From: Alkalihalobacillus sp. BA299
Lineage (GTDB): Bacteria; Bacillota; Bacilli; Bacillales; Bacillaceae_F
Assembly (NCBI RefSeq): GCF_017745675.1
Contig: NZ_JAFLJM010000001.1
Span: 62,001 to 126,000 of the forward strand
Length of the DNA stretch: 64,000 nucleotides
Direction: 5' to 3'
The position numbers and the translations under genes are program-made. The first letter of the stretch is position 1; each line of letters opens with the position of its first letter. Positions 8,299 to 18,149 of the stretch are shown one piece after another. The notes beneath the pieces are model-generated. The model had not been told where the DNA came from. It saw only the letters and a list, made by a program, of their open reading frames with translations, and ran no database searches.

Positions 8299-9324
8299 AT
8301 GAAACAGAAAATGATGATTGTACTTGCTCTTGTAGCATTAGTACTAGCATTAGCTGCGTGTTCTTCTAACAATGAAGAAACATCTGCAAATGAAGAAGAA
8401 GGTAATGAAACAACTGAAACAACAGAAACAGAAGTGGCTACAGAAACAACTGAAATCACTATTGAAGGTGTGAATGGGGAAGTTACTTTAGATGCACCTG
8501 CTAAAAAAGTAGTGGCACTAGAATGGACATATGCTGAGGATTTACTAGCTGTTGGCGTTCAGCCAGCAGGTGTTGCAGATATGGAAATGTACGGTGACTA
8601 TGTCAATATTGAACCACAATTTGATGATACAGTTGTTGATGTAGGTGGGCGTCAAGAACCGAACTTAGAAGTATTAGCATCACTTGAGCCCGATTTAATT
8701 ATTGGAGTAAGCTTCCGCCATGATGCGATGCTTTCAGAGTTAGAAGCGATTGCACCGACTGTTATTTTTAATCCATATCCAGAGGACGAAAGCATTAATC
8801 TTTATGAGGAAATGGAAACTACTTTTAAAGAGATTGCTAAAGCGGTTGATAAAGAAGCAGAAGCAGACCAAGTTTTAGCGGATCTAGATCAAAAGTATGA
8901 AGAGGCAAAGGCGAAAATTGACTCTGCAGATCTAGCAACAAAAGATGTTATTTTAACTCTTGCTTATTCAGGAGCACAAGCACCAGAGATTCGTGTGTTT
9001 ACTCCTAATTCAATGGCATCGATCATTATCGAGAAAATGGGATTAAATAATGTCCATATTCCAGATCAACATGAAATCTTTGGTTCAAGTACATTTAACG
9101 TTGAAGGTTTAGTAAAATACGAGGATGCAAACTATTTATTTACAGTACCTGATACTGATAATATTTATGAAAACCAATTAAAAGGCAATAAAGTATGGGA
9201 GAACTTAACTTTTGTTAAAGAAGACCGTTTGTATGACTTAGGAGAAGATACGTGGTTATACGGTGGACCATTGTCAGCAGGCACATTGCTTGATCAAATT
9301 ACTAATACAATGGTGAATAAGTAA
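8299..9324 (+). CDS. iron-siderophore ABC transporter substrate-binding lipoprotein
   Basis: A 341-residue binding lipoprotein of the FecB/YfiY class. The signal peptide ends in lipobox LALAAC, followed by an acidic Glu/Thr-rich linker. The mature part has the helical-backbone PBP layout: KKVVALEWTYAEDLLAVGV at the start of lobe 1, LASLEPDLIIGV, then lobe 2 with FNVEGLVKYEDANYLF. It captures a ferric siderophore outside the membrane and hands it to the permease. The stop codon overlaps the permease ATG by one base, showing tight coupling. Which siderophore is unknown; citrate- or hydroxamate-type ligands are typical. Confidence 0.92.
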   Translation: MKQKMMIVLALVALVLALAACSSNNEETSANEEEGNETTETTETEVATETTEITIEGVNGEVTLDAPAKKVVALEWTYAEDLLAVGVQPAGVADMEMYGDYVNIEPQFDDTVVDVGGRQEPNLEVLASLEPDLIIGVSFRHDAMLSELEAIAPTVIFNPYPEDESINLYEEMETTFKEIAKAVDKEAEADQVLADLDQKYEEAKAKIDSADLATKDVILTLAYSGAQAPEIRVFTPNSMASIIIEKMGLNNVHIPDQHEIFGSSTFNVEGLVKYEDANYLFTVPDTDNIYENQLKGNKVWENLTFVKEDRLYDLGEDTWLYGGPLSAGTLLDQITNTMVNK

Positions 9325-11285
9325 TGTTCGGTCATTCAATGAAGAAGTCCTTTGTCTTGCTGACAGGGGGCTTCTTCTTGCTGATCATCTTGTCTCTCTT
9401 CCATCTAACGCAAGGACAAGCGGATTATACGGTTTCTGAGTTATTGGAGCAAGTTTGGATTGAGGGGCGGGTACAAGATATTGTATTATCACTAAGGTTA
9501 CCAAGGCTTGTTATCGGGGTTTTAGCAGGGGGAGCACTTGCCGTCTCTGGAGCTGCTTTACAAACATTGACGAAAAATCCACTTGCCGCGCCAGGTACAT
9601 TAGGTATAAACGCAGGTGCATTTTTCTTTGTTGTGGCTTCAACAGTATTTTTTCCTAATTTTTTAGGTAGCTTTCCCTTTCTGACTGCTTTACTGGGAGC
9701 CATTCTTTCATCGGTTATGGTTGTTATGCTTGCAGGAAGACAGATGGAACCAGTCCGAGTTGCATTAACAGGGATGATTATCTCTTTGTTATTTGCTTCG
9801 ATTACAGGAGCGATGCAACTACTTTTTGAAAATAAAACAAATGGTCTATTCTTATGGGGATCTGGAACACTTGTGCAATTAAACTGGGACGGTGTTTCGT
9901 TTGCTACCCCGGCAATTGCGATCGCCTTTGTTGGTGCGTTATTTCTTGCCAAACCACTAGATACACTATCTCTTGGTGAAGATGTGGCAATTTCACTTGG
10001 ACAAAAAGTGTCTACCGTAAAACTCACAACTTGGGCTGTGGCGATTGTATTAGCCGCTGTAACAGTGAGTGTTGTTGGACCGATTGGCTTTATTGGATTA
10101 ATGGCGCCTCATATTGTAAGAATGCTTGGTATTAAAGGACATTTTATGATTTTTGTCCATTCTTTCTTATGGGGAGCCACCATGATGATTGGAGCAGATG
10201 TTCTTGGTCGTCTAATTCAACCAGGACAGGAAGTGCCTGTTGGTGCAATGACCGCTTTAATTGGTGGACCATGGTTACTTTACTTAGCATGGAGAACTGC
10301 ACGATCACTTAATCGTGGCGATCGTCCAATGGGGGGAACGACATCTCCCGTTCAACTACCAATTATCGTACCTATTATTACTCTATTAATTATTTTTAGT
10401 ATTGTCATTGCCTTTTCATTTAATGGCCAAGCATGGACGTTTGAATGGGCGAATACTGCAGTGTGGAATTTCCGTATTCCTAGAGTATTAACCGCATTTA
10501 TCGTCGGAATGATGCTTGCAGTTACTGGTGTTTTATTACAGGGGGTTTTACGAAATCCATTAGCAGACGCAAGTGTAATTGGTGTTACTTCGATGGGTGG
10601 AGCAGGTGCGATGCTGCTACTAGTTATGTTTCCGGCAATACCACCAGCTTTCATGCCGCTTGGTGCAATTATTGGATCTACTGTCGCACTACTTATTATT
10701 TTAATATCAGGCTGGAAAAATAATTTTTCCCCGATGCTAATTGCGTTAATGGGGGTTGCGATTGCGGCGTTCGGTTCTGCAGCAACTCAGGTATTTGTTG
10801 TAAAAGCAAAACTAGCTGTCGCTGCTGCACTCGTTTGGTTATCTGGAAGTACGTACGGAAAAAGTTGGGATGACGTTCAGTTAGCACTCCTTTTGTTCAT
10901 AATCTTCATTGGACCAGCGATCTATATGACGCGGAAACTAGATACATTAACCTTTGGCGATGATGTAGCATCAGGTCTAGGATTATCCGTTCGTTCGTCT
11001 CGAGTTTGGACGCTATTGATCGGGGTTGCTCTAAGTACCGCAGCAGTATCTCTAGTTGGAGTGATCGGGTTTATAGGATTAGTAGCACCCCATATTGCAA
11101 GGAGAATAGTAGGCTTTCGCCATTTTCCGCTTATTATCGTTTCTGCTTTGCTTGGGGGATTACTATTAGTTGTCGCTGACTTTATCGGTCGAATTGTTAT
11201 TGCACCGAAAGATATACCAAGTGGACTTATTGTTGCATTAGTAGGGACACCGTATTTATTATATTTATTGAGAAAAATGAAATAG
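9324..11285 (+). CDS. iron-siderophore ABC transporter permease, fused two-domain FecCD type
   Basis: A 653-residue membrane protein, about twice the usual FecCD length. Residues 1-335 and 345-653 are each a complete permease unit: RLPRLVIGVLAGGALAVSGA recurs as RIPRVLTAFIVGMMLAVTGV, and GFIGLMAPHIVRMLG recurs as GFIGLVAPHIARRIVG. This is the FhuB arrangement, so one polypeptide forms the channel that is usually a heterodimer. About 18-20 membrane helices are expected. It overlaps the binding-protein stop by one base and ends the operon at a hairpin. Confidence 0.93.
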   Translation: MFGHSMKKSFVLLTGGFFLLIILSLFHLTQGQADYTVSELLEQVWIEGRVQDIVLSLRLPRLVIGVLAGGALAVSGAALQTLTKNPLAAPGTLGINAGAFFFVVASTVFFPNFLGSFPFLTALLGAILSSVMVVMLAGRQMEPVRVALTGMIISLLFASITGAMQLLFENKTNGLFLWGSGTLVQLNWDGVSFATPAIAIAFVGALFLAKPLDTLSLGEDVAISLGQKVSTVKLTTWAVAIVLAAVTVSVVGPIGFIGLMAPHIVRMLGIKGHFMIFVHSFLWGATMMIGADVLGRLIQPGQEVPVGAMTALIGGPWLLYLAWRTARSLNRGDRPMGGTTSPVQLPIIVPIITLLIIFSIVIAFSFNGQAWTFEWANTAVWNFRIPRVLTAFIVGMMLAVTGVLLQGVLRNPLADASVIGVTSMGGAGAMLLLVMFPAIPPAFMPLGAIIGSTVALLIILISGWKNNFSPMLIALMGVAIAAFGSAATQVFVVKAKLAVAAALVWLSGSTYGKSWDDVQLALLLFIIFIGPAIYMTRKLDTLTFGDDVASGLGLSVRSSRVWTLLIGVALSTAAVSLVGVIGFIGLVAPHIARRIVGFRHFPLIIVSALLGGLLLVVADFIGRIVIAPKDIPSGLIVALVGTPYLLYLLRKMK

Positions 11286-11302
11286 TAGGAAAAAGAAATT
11301 AG

Positions 11303-11336
11303 AAGGCGCTTACGAGGAAGTAAGCGCCTTTGTGTA
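11303..11336 (+). terminator. terminator of the siderophore operon
   Basis: Perfect 11-bp stem AAGGCGCTTAC/GTAAGCGCCTT around a 6-nt loop, ending in TTGTGT. The T-run is weak, but the stem is strong and only 17 nt from the stop. Confidence 0.65.
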
Positions 11337-11884
11337 GATAAAACGTGACTATTTATGGTGATAAATGGGATTAAAATACTAGGGTAATTGTCTGGACGAG
11401 GAAAAAGGGCGCGCGATAGGAGGGAAAGAGTCCGGTATTTAATTACTAGGAAAATGTTGTCGCAATTAGCTATTTAAAAAAGAACCCTATTTAAATTTTA
11501 ATTGATAACTAGATTATGTTTGACTTCAGAGGTCATTTGAAGATAAATGGATTGGAATTAAAAGAGTAAAAGTGATTTTTTGATCGTACTTCGTGTCAAA
11601 AATATATTTATAAGATGAGGGTGACTTTCCTTTTGGATTGTCACCCTTTTTATATTAAAAGTTTGCACGTTGTTCCCACTTAAGCTCATTGAAATAAAAG
11701 CTGCTGTAGAAGGTTAAGCAAGGTGCAATGTATATGAAATCGCTTACTCTTTTTAAATATGTCAACATTGTGAATGACAAAATGCACATTTCTTTAAATG
11801 GTAAACGCTTTATTTCGATTGTAATATTATAGACACAAGACAAACAATACAATTTAAAATATACAAACAGAAAGGAGTATTCAT
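11337..11884. other. gene-free stretch before mtlA with one terminator hairpin
   Basis: No coding frame here has a ribosome site or recognisable family. Positions 11618-11654 hold GGGTGAC/GTCACCC with a T-run, a terminator with no gene in front of it, suggesting that a lost gene once ended here. The mtlA promoter must lie near 11760-11870. ATGGTAAACGCTTTA at about 11796 is cre-like but off-register. Confidence 0.4.
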
Positions 11885-13318
11885 ATGTCTAACACAAATA
11901 AAGAACAAAAAACAGATTTTCGAGTTAAAATACAACGTTTTGGTAGTTATTTAAGTGGTATGATCATGCCAAATATCGGAGCTTTTATCGCATGGGGACT
12001 TATAACTGCATTATTCATTCCTACTGGTTGGCTACCAAATGAAGAGTTAGCTCAACTTGTTGGTCCGATGATCACATATTTACTTCCCTTACTCATCGGT
12101 TTTACTGGTGGTAAAATGCTATACGATGTCCGCGGAGGAGTTGTTGGTGCCACAGCAACGATGGGGGTTATCGTTGGTTCAGACATTCCGATGTTCCTAG
12201 GTGCAATGATTATGGGTCCTATTGGTGGTTATTTAATTAAGAAGTTCGACCAAGTTATACAGCCAAAAGTAAAACAAGGCTTTGAAATGTTAGTTAATAA
12301 CTTTTCAGCAGGGATTTTGGCAGGAATATTAACACTAATCGGTTTTTGGACAATTGGTCCTGTTGTCGTAGGTTTAAATCAAATATTAGCAGCTGGTGTA
12401 GAAGTTATAGTTCGTGCTGGTTTACTACCATTAGCGAGTATTTTCATAGAACCAGCAAAAGTTCTATTCTTAAATAACGCTATTAACCATGGAATATTAA
12501 GTCCACTTGGGGCGAAAGAAGCGGCAGAGGCAGGTAAATCGATTTTATTTTTACTTGAAACGAACCCTGGACCAGGATTAGGAATTTTATTAGCATTTAT
12601 GATTTTTGGTAGAGGGACAGCAAAACAAACCGCGTCAGGTGCTGGAATTATTCACTTTTTTGGTGGGATCCATGAAATTTACTTCCCATATATCTTAATG
12701 AAACCAATGTTAATTTTAGCTGTAATTGCAGGTGGAATTAGTGGTGTATTCACGTTTACTTTATTCAATGTAGGATTAGTAGCTCCACCATCTCCAGGAA
12801 GTATTTTTGCTTTAATGGCGATGACACCTCGTGGTGGAAATCACCTAGGTGTGTTACTAGGTGTACTTGTTGCAGCTGCAGTAACGTTTGTTATAGCTTC
12901 ACTTATATTAAAAGCGAATAAGAAAGAAGATGAAGATATTAGTGGAGCAGCAGTAAAAATGCAAGAAATGAAAGGGAAGAAGAGTGCAGTAGCAGGTTCT
13001 TTTATATCGTCAAAAACTACTGAAGAACAAGGGTTTGACTTTGCCAACGTTAAGAAAATTATTTTTGCCTGTGACGCAGGTATGGGTTCAAGTGCAATGG
13101 GAGCATCTATACTGAAAAACAAAGCGAAAAAAGCAGGTTTAGAGATTGAAATTACAAACACATCTATTAACAATATTCCAAGTGATACAGATATCGTTGT
13201 TACACACAAAGATTTAACATCACGTGCTGAAGAAAAGCTACCAACGGCTTACCATATTTCTGTAGACAATTTCTTAAACAGTCCTAAATATGATGAGCTC
13301 ATTGAAAATTTAAAGTAG
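11885..13318 (+). CDS. mtlA: PTS mannitol transporter subunit IICB
   Basis: A 477-residue mannitol permease with domains IIC and IIB. IIC (residues about 12-345) is the membrane channel, opening with RFGSYLSGMIMPNIGAFIAW and holding the GIHEIYFPYIL motif near the sugar site. IIB (about 390-477) has KIIFACDAGMGSSAMGAS, with phospho-accepting C396. IIA is absent and is supplied by mtlF downstream, the usual Bacillus arrangement. It brings in mannitol as mannitol-1-phosphate. The start follows AAAGGAG. A terminator ends the unit before mtlR. Confidence 0.95.
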   Translation: MSNTNKEQKTDFRVKIQRFGSYLSGMIMPNIGAFIAWGLITALFIPTGWLPNEELAQLVGPMITYLLPLLIGFTGGKMLYDVRGGVVGATATMGVIVGSDIPMFLGAMIMGPIGGYLIKKFDQVIQPKVKQGFEMLVNNFSAGILAGILTLIGFWTIGPVVVGLNQILAAGVEVIVRAGLLPLASIFIEPAKVLFLNNAINHGILSPLGAKEAAEAGKSILFLLETNPGPGLGILLAFMIFGRGTAKQTASGAGIIHFFGGIHEIYFPYILMKPMLILAVIAGGISGVFTFTLFNVGLVAPPSPGSIFALMAMTPRGGNHLGVLLGVLVAAAVTFVIASLILKANKKEDEDISGAAVKMQEMKGKKSAVAGSFISSKTTEEQGFDFANVKKIIFACDAGMGSSAMGASILKNKAKKAGLEIEITNTSINNIPSDTDIVVTHKDLTSRAEEKLPTAYHISVDNFLNSPKYDELIENLK

Positions 13319-13337
13319 TGTTTTAATGAAGGAGGGG

Positions 13338-13384
13338 GACTCAGTTAGTAAAGTGCACAGCACTAATGAGTCGCTCTCTTTTTA
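13338..13384 (+). terminator. terminator of mtlA
   Basis: Arms GACTCAGTTAGT (13338-13349) and ACTAATGAGTC (13362-13372) pair with one bulge and are followed by GCTCTCTTTTT. The T-run is shared with the 8-bp target duplication of the adjacent MITE. Confidence 0.7.
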
Positions 13385-13387
13385 ATT

Positions 13388-13572
13388 GGCTGTTTTCGTT
13401 AACTTTGTTGCTTTTGGACCGTTTTTTGAAAATAAAATAGCCTTTTCAAGACAAACTCATTTGACTGAACGGCTATTTTACTTTCAAAACCTTCACGCTA
13501 TGCGTGAAGAGCCAAGCATACACTTGGCTTACGGTCCAAAAGCTAAAAGCAACAATCTTTGAGAAAAGAGCC
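13388..13572. repeat. MITE copy A, 185 bp
   Basis: Ends GGCTGTTTTC... and ...GAAAAGAGCC are inverted repeats, and the body is one long nested palindrome (CTTTTGGACCGT paired with ACGGTCCAAAAG). TTTTAATT is duplicated exactly on both sides (13380-13387 and 13573-13580). Same length and near-identical to the copy at 34275. No transposase inside. Confidence 0.85.
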
Positions 13573-13829
13573 TTTTAATTAAATATGCTGTAAAATCTAT
13601 AATTTGGAAGGTTAATACTCTCATGTGTGACCTGACATGTTGTGTTCCTCAACTAACCTAGATAATTAAAAATTGGCAACAACTCGTATGACGAAAATAC
13701 TTCTTCCTTTTATTGAGATAGCAATTAACAAACACTATCATTGTATATATAGGAAATATCAATTCATATTTGTCATCAACTTTACTCATAATATGTCATG
13801 AGGGTAGCCATAAAAGTGGAGTGAATATT

Positions 13830-15929
13830 ATGTATATTTCAGCTAGGGAACGTAAGATATTAGAACTTTTACTTGCGATGAGAGAAGAAACGACGGTAAA
13901 AGATCTTGCCGATGAATTATCTGTAAGTCCACGTACGGTTCACCGTGATTTAAAAGGGGTAGAAGACATCCTGAAAGAATATGAATTAGGACTTAATAAA
14001 AAATCCGGAATTGGAATTCAGGTAATAGGTGATGATGCAGCAAAAGAAAAGCTAGAACTATTTTTATTTAACCTCTCTCATAATGAGTATACTTCCGAAG
14101 AGCGGCAAACGATTATCTTGTCCGAATTATTAGATACTTCTGAGCCTGTGAAATTATTATCATTAGCAAATGATTTAAATGTAACCATTGCTACTGTAAG
14201 TAATGACCTTAATAAAGTGGAGGATCGACTAAAACCTTTTAACCTAACTTTATTAAGAAAACGAGGTTATGGAGTTGAAATAATTGGTTCGGAATCAGCG
14301 AAACGAAAAGCGATGAGTAATCTGATTATAGACAACATTGATGAATATGAATTTATTTCTATGATCAAAGAAAATATACAAAAGAAATCTTCAAAAACTG
14401 TTGATACGATAACTGAACGACTACTAGGTTTAGTGGATAAAAAGAAGCTATTTATTATTGAAAAGCAAGTAGATAGGGTTAAAAATGCCTTGCCATATTC
14501 GATTGCAGATAGTGCCTATATTGGACTTGTTGTACATCTAGCTTTAGCAATTGAACGAATACAACAAGGAGAAGACATTAATTTTAACGATGAATATCTT
14601 GAAAGTTTAAGAGGGACAAAAGAGTTCAAAGTAGCTGAAGAGATTGTCGCGGGATTAGAAGACGCATTTCAAATTAAAATTTCTCATAGTGAGATTGGCT
14701 ATATTACCATGCATTTGATGGGAGCAAAACTTCGGAATGAACGAGATGAACTATTAGAGGAATCAAGCTTTCAAGTGGGCATATTTGCGCAAAGTTTAAT
14801 TCGTTATGTCGGTAAAAAAATGGGTCAAGACTTAACAAAAAACATGTCATTATTCCAAGGTTTAGTTGCACATTTAAGACCAGCTTTGTACCGAATTAAG
14901 CAAAATATGGGAATTTCTAATCCGCTTTTATCTAGAATTGAACAAGATTATCATGAGCTATTTAATATTTTAGAAGATGCAGTAAGTAAGATTTTTACTG
15001 GACTCGATATACCAAAAGAAGAGATTGGTTACTTAGCAATGCACTTTGCTTCTGCATTACTGCACAAAGATGAAATAAAGGAACTACAACTCTTAGTCGT
15101 TTGTTCAAGTGGGATTGGGACGTCGAAAATGCTTTCATCAAAATTACAACAAGCAATTCCAGGCTTGAAAACTGTCAATGCCTCCTTGTTTGATCTAGCT
15201 TCAATGGATATAGAAAAATTTGATGCGGTTGTGTCAACAGTTCCATTAAAAAAATTTCAAGAGGACTATCTTGTTGTAAGTCCATTATTATCTGAAGAGG
15301 AAGTTGAAAAAGTCAAACGATTTTTACTAAATAAAAAACATTTTTCGAAAAAATCCAAATTAAGTGAAGTAATGGAAGAAGAACATTTTGACAGTGAAAA
15401 ATATCTTCAAGACATTGAAAAGATTAAAAACTATTCCACCGTTATCTATCAAATCTTAAAAGAATTTATGATTTCAACAATCAATGATTCCATATCGATT
15501 GACATAGCCTTGCAGAAGCAGTGCGAAATTTTAGCCGAAAAAAACATCATTAGTGATGTACGTGAAGTGACAGAAGGTCTTCACAAACGTGAGGAATTGG
15601 GTGGACTAGGTATTCCTGGGACATTACTTGCTTTATATCATACGAGAAACGAATGGGTCCGTGTACCAAGTTTTACGATTTGTAGATTGAACCACCCGCA
15701 GCCCGTTAAAGCGATGGATGACTCTAGTGTTGAAATCAATACGATATTACTGATGCTTTCCCCACTTAATATAAATGAAGAAACTTTAGAAATACTAAGT
15801 GGAATTAGTTCTTTTATTATTCGAGATGAACATTCAATTGAACTATTTGAATCAGGAGAAAGTGACGAATTACACAACATACTGGCAAGAGAGCTAAAAA
15901 TAATTTATGAAACTAAATTAAAAAATTAA
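13830..15929 (+). CDS. mtlR: MtlR-type PTS-regulated transcriptional activator
   Basis: A 699-residue BglG/MtlR-type regulator. Order: N-terminal winged helix (ILELLLAMREETTVKDLADE), second HTH (about 100-150), two PRD domains (about 180-400), an EIIB-like domain (LLVVCSSGIGTSKMLSSKL, about 430) and an EIIA-like domain (about 550-690). PTS phosphorylation of PRD and EII-like residues tunes its activity, and in Bacillus MtlR turns on mannitol genes. An upstream frame allows 20 more codons, but GTGGAGT 8 nt before the ATG at 13830 favours the shorter form. It leads the mtlR-mtlF-mtlD unit. Confidence 0.93.
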   Translation: MYISARERKILELLLAMREETTVKDLADELSVSPRTVHRDLKGVEDILKEYELGLNKKSGIGIQVIGDDAAKEKLELFLFNLSHNEYTSEERQTIILSELLDTSEPVKLLSLANDLNVTIATVSNDLNKVEDRLKPFNLTLLRKRGYGVEIIGSESAKRKAMSNLIIDNIDEYEFISMIKENIQKKSSKTVDTITERLLGLVDKKKLFIIEKQVDRVKNALPYSIADSAYIGLVVHLALAIERIQQGEDINFNDEYLESLRGTKEFKVAEEIVAGLEDAFQIKISHSEIGYITMHLMGAKLRNERDELLEESSFQVGIFAQSLIRYVGKKMGQDLTKNMSLFQGLVAHLRPALYRIKQNMGISNPLLSRIEQDYHELFNILEDAVSKIFTGLDIPKEEIGYLAMHFASALLHKDEIKELQLLVVCSSGIGTSKMLSSKLQQAIPGLKTVNASLFDLASMDIEKFDAVVSTVPLKKFQEDYLVVSPLLSEEEVEKVKRFLLNKKHFSKKSKLSEVMEEEHFDSEKYLQDIEKIKNYSTVIYQILKEFMISTINDSISIDIALQKQCEILAEKNIISDVREVTEGLHKREELGGLGIPGTLLALYHTRNEWVRVPSFTICRLNHPQPVKAMDDSSVEINTILLMLSPLNINEETLEILSGISSFIIRDEHSIELFESGESDELHNILARELKIIYETKLKN

Positions 15930-15941
15930 GGAGTGGTTACC

Positions 15942-16379
15942 ATGTCAAACCAAATTTTATCAGCTGAAAATATTGTACTTAATGCAAGTTTTACAAATAA
16001 AGAAGAAGCTATTAGAAGTACTGGGCAAATTTTAGTAGATAAAGGTTATGTAGAGGTTGCTTACATTGAAAAAATGCTAGAACGTGAAGAACTAACATCA
16101 ACGTATATGGGGAACTTTGTAGCAATTCCTCATGGCACAGAAGATGCCAAAAAATCTGTCCTTTCATCTGGACTTTCTGTCATACAAGTTCCAAACGGTG
16201 TAGATTTTGGTGGTGGAAACATTGTAAAAGTATTAATCGGTATTGCTGGTAAAGATGGCGAGCATTTAGACATCCTTTCTCAAATTGCAATTGTGTGCTC
16301 TGAAGAAGAAAATATTCAAAAAATTGTAGAAGCGAAGTCTGCAGAAGAGATCTTAAGCTTGTTTGCTGAGGTGAACTAA
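15942..16379 (+). CDS. mtlF: PTS mannitol enzyme IIA
   Basis: A 145-residue EIIA of the mannitol/fructose class. The active-site segment is NFVAIPHGTEDAKKSV, whose histidine receives phosphate from HPr and passes it to C396 of MtlA. The C-terminus has the usual GKDGEHLDILSQIA. AAGGAG at 15928-15933 fits the ATG at 15942; an in-frame GTG at 15933 overlaps that site and is rejected. It lies 12 nt after mtlR, and its TAA touches the mtlD ATG. Confidence 0.95.
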   Translation: MSNQILSAENIVLNASFTNKEEAIRSTGQILVDKGYVEVAYIEKMLEREELTSTYMGNFVAIPHGTEDAKKSVLSSGLSVIQVPNGVDFGGGNIVKVLIGIAGKDGEHLDILSQIAIVCSEEENIQKIVEAKSAEEILSLFAEVN

Positions 16380-17522
16380 ATGCTAGCTGTACATTTTGGC
16401 GCTGGAAATATCGGTAGAGGCTTTATAGGGAGTCTGCTAGCAGATGCAGGCTATGAAGTATGTTTTGTCGACGTAAATAATGAAATAGTCGATTTACTTA
16501 ATGAAAGACAGGAATACCATGTCACACTTGCTGAAGAAAATGGTATTACATCAACGGTAAAGAATGTAAGAGCGTTAAATAGTTTACAACAACCAGAAAA
16601 AGTGATCGAAGCTATTGCGGAAGCACACATCGTTACAACAGCGGTCGGACCTAATATCCTTGCTATTATTTCAGAGTTGATTGCCAATGGGCTAAGAAAA
16701 AGAGTCGAGAGAACCGAAAAACCACTAAACATTATTGCTTGTGAAAATATGATTGGTGGAAGTGAGTTTCTAAAAGAAAAGGTATATGAAAAGTTATCTG
16801 ATAAGGAAAGAGAGCAGTTTGATGAACAGTTCGCCTTCCCGAATGCAGCTGTAGACCGTATTGTACCTATTCAAACAAATGATGATAAGTTATTAGTATC
16901 TGTTGAACCTTTTTATGAGTGGGTCGTTGATCGATCAAAAATAATTGGTGAAGTACCTGTGATTGAAGGGGCAACGTTTGTAGACGATTTAACACCATTT
17001 ATTGAGAGAAAGCTCTTTACTGTAAATACAGGTCATGCGATTGCTGCCTATTTAGGATATCAAGCAGGGATCAAGACGATTAAAGAAGCAATGGAATGTG
17101 AAGAGATTTCCCAAGCTGTTAAAGAAACATTGAAGGAAACAGGAACAGTATTAGTGAATAAATACAACTTCAATTCAAATGAACATCAGAAATATATAGA
17201 AAAAATCGTTAGTAGATTTACAAATCCCTATATCAATGATGAAATTCCAAGAGTTGCAAGAGGACCTATTCGTAAGCTAGGACCGAATGATCGATTAATT
17301 AGCCCAGCGATTCAATATTATGATTATGTAGATGGACAGCCTAAGAACTTAGCGAATGGAATAGCTGCAGCTTTAAGGTATGATTACCCTGAAGATGAAG
17401 AAGCTGTGAAATTGCAATTAAAGATAAAAGGTCTAGGATATAAAAAAACGATTGAACAAGTTTGCGGAATTCAAGCAGGACACCCACTAATCGAATTAAT
17501 TACTATGGAATTAACAAAATAG
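16380..17522 (+). CDS. mtlD: mannitol-1-phosphate 5-dehydrogenase
   Basis: A 380-residue NAD-dependent polyol dehydrogenase that turns mannitol-1-phosphate into fructose-6-phosphate in the cytosol. The NAD-binding motif is at the very start (FGAGNIGRGFIG). The catalytic region holds KLFTVNTGHAIAAYLGYQAG with the conserved Lys and His. Length is normal for MtlD. It begins directly after the mtlF stop, so the two are translated together, and it ends 14 nt before a strong terminator. Confidence 0.96.
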   Translation: MLAVHFGAGNIGRGFIGSLLADAGYEVCFVDVNNEIVDLLNERQEYHVTLAEENGITSTVKNVRALNSLQQPEKVIEAIAEAHIVTTAVGPNILAIISELIANGLRKRVERTEKPLNIIACENMIGGSEFLKEKVYEKLSDKEREQFDEQFAFPNAAVDRIVPIQTNDDKLLVSVEPFYEWVVDRSKIIGEVPVIEGATFVDDLTPFIERKLFTVNTGHAIAAYLGYQAGIKTIKEAMECEEISQAVKETLKETGTVLVNKYNFNSNEHQKYIEKIVSRFTNPYINDEIPRVARGPIRKLGPNDRLISPAIQYYDYVDGQPKNLANGIAAALRYDYPEDEEAVKLQLKIKGLGYKKTIEQVCGIQAGHPLIELITMELTK

Positions 17523-17534
17523 TGAAAAAGAAAA

Positions 17535-17576
17535 GAGGCTGTTCCAAAAAAGAACATTTTTGGAACAGCCTTATAT
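17535..17576 (+). terminator. strong terminator of the mtl operon
   Basis: Perfect 14-bp arms (17537-17550 and 17557-17570), GGCTGTTCCAAAAA and its complement, with a 6-nt loop. The U-run is partly inside the stem (AAAAA/TTTTT) and the 3' flank is TTATATT. Confidence 0.75.
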
Positions 17577-18072
17577 TAACCGTACTGCTCTCATCTGAGG
17601 GTTTCATGTTAATGTTTTTACTATAATAATAAAGTGGAATTTGATAGATTTCAGTTAAGAAGTTTTTTACCGGAAATCAAGACTCATTTATAAAATCCCG
17701 TTAATATTTATTATGATAATATACTATATTGAAACCCGATTAGTGTTATTGTATTTTTTTGTACCTCTAATAAAGCAATTATTATAGTTTTATTTAAAGT
17801 CTTTCTAAAAGATTGTTACTATTTTTTCTTCTTGAACATAGCCAACCGGATGCTTGATCCTTCACCCTTTGCGTGAAAAATGGTCCAAAAAGCAACAATG
17901 TTACCGAACACAGCTTATTTAAAAGTTTAAGAGGAGAGCTTATCAAATTCAGTGTAAACTAAAAATTTTCTTGGAATAATAAATGAAATGATTCGATCCT
18001 TCGTTTTCTGTTTAAATTATCTTCTTATCTACCCTATATTCTTATCTGACAAATTAAAATATTATAAAAATA
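17577..18072. other. gene-free stretch with a worn repeat copy
   Basis: No gene seen. Positions about 17835-17915 share pieces with the MITE family (TGCGTGAA, then GGTCCAAAAAGCAACAAT) but lack matching ends and target duplications, so this looks like an old, eroded copy. The rest is AT-rich. Confidence 0.4.
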
Positions 18073-18102
18073 TTGACATTAATAATCAATCAAAGGTATA
18101 GT
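18073..18102 (+). promoter_or_regulatory. sigma-A promoter of the IclR gene
   Basis: TTGACA (18073-18078), 18-nt spacer, TATAGT (18097-18102). It lies about 48 nt before the regulator start and is the only strong promoter seen ahead of this operon. Confidence 0.6.
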
Positions 18103-18149
18103 TTACATAGTGAAACTACTTTTTTAGTATGTGAACAGGGGGTGTGTCT

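Noticed and set aside
11790-11812. cre site before mtlA (TGGTAAACGCTTTA)
   Set aside because: The centre fits, but the half-sites are out of register by one base, so it was not listed as a site.
11655-11852. Minus-strand frame of 65 codons upstream of mtlA
   Set aside because: No ribosome site, odd composition, and it covers the likely mtlA promoter region. It reads as chance.
13388-13572. The long palindrome as a simple terminator
   Set aside because: The same sequence recurs at two distant sites, each with an exact 8-bp flanking duplication, so insertion explains it better. A real terminator for mtlA lies just before it.
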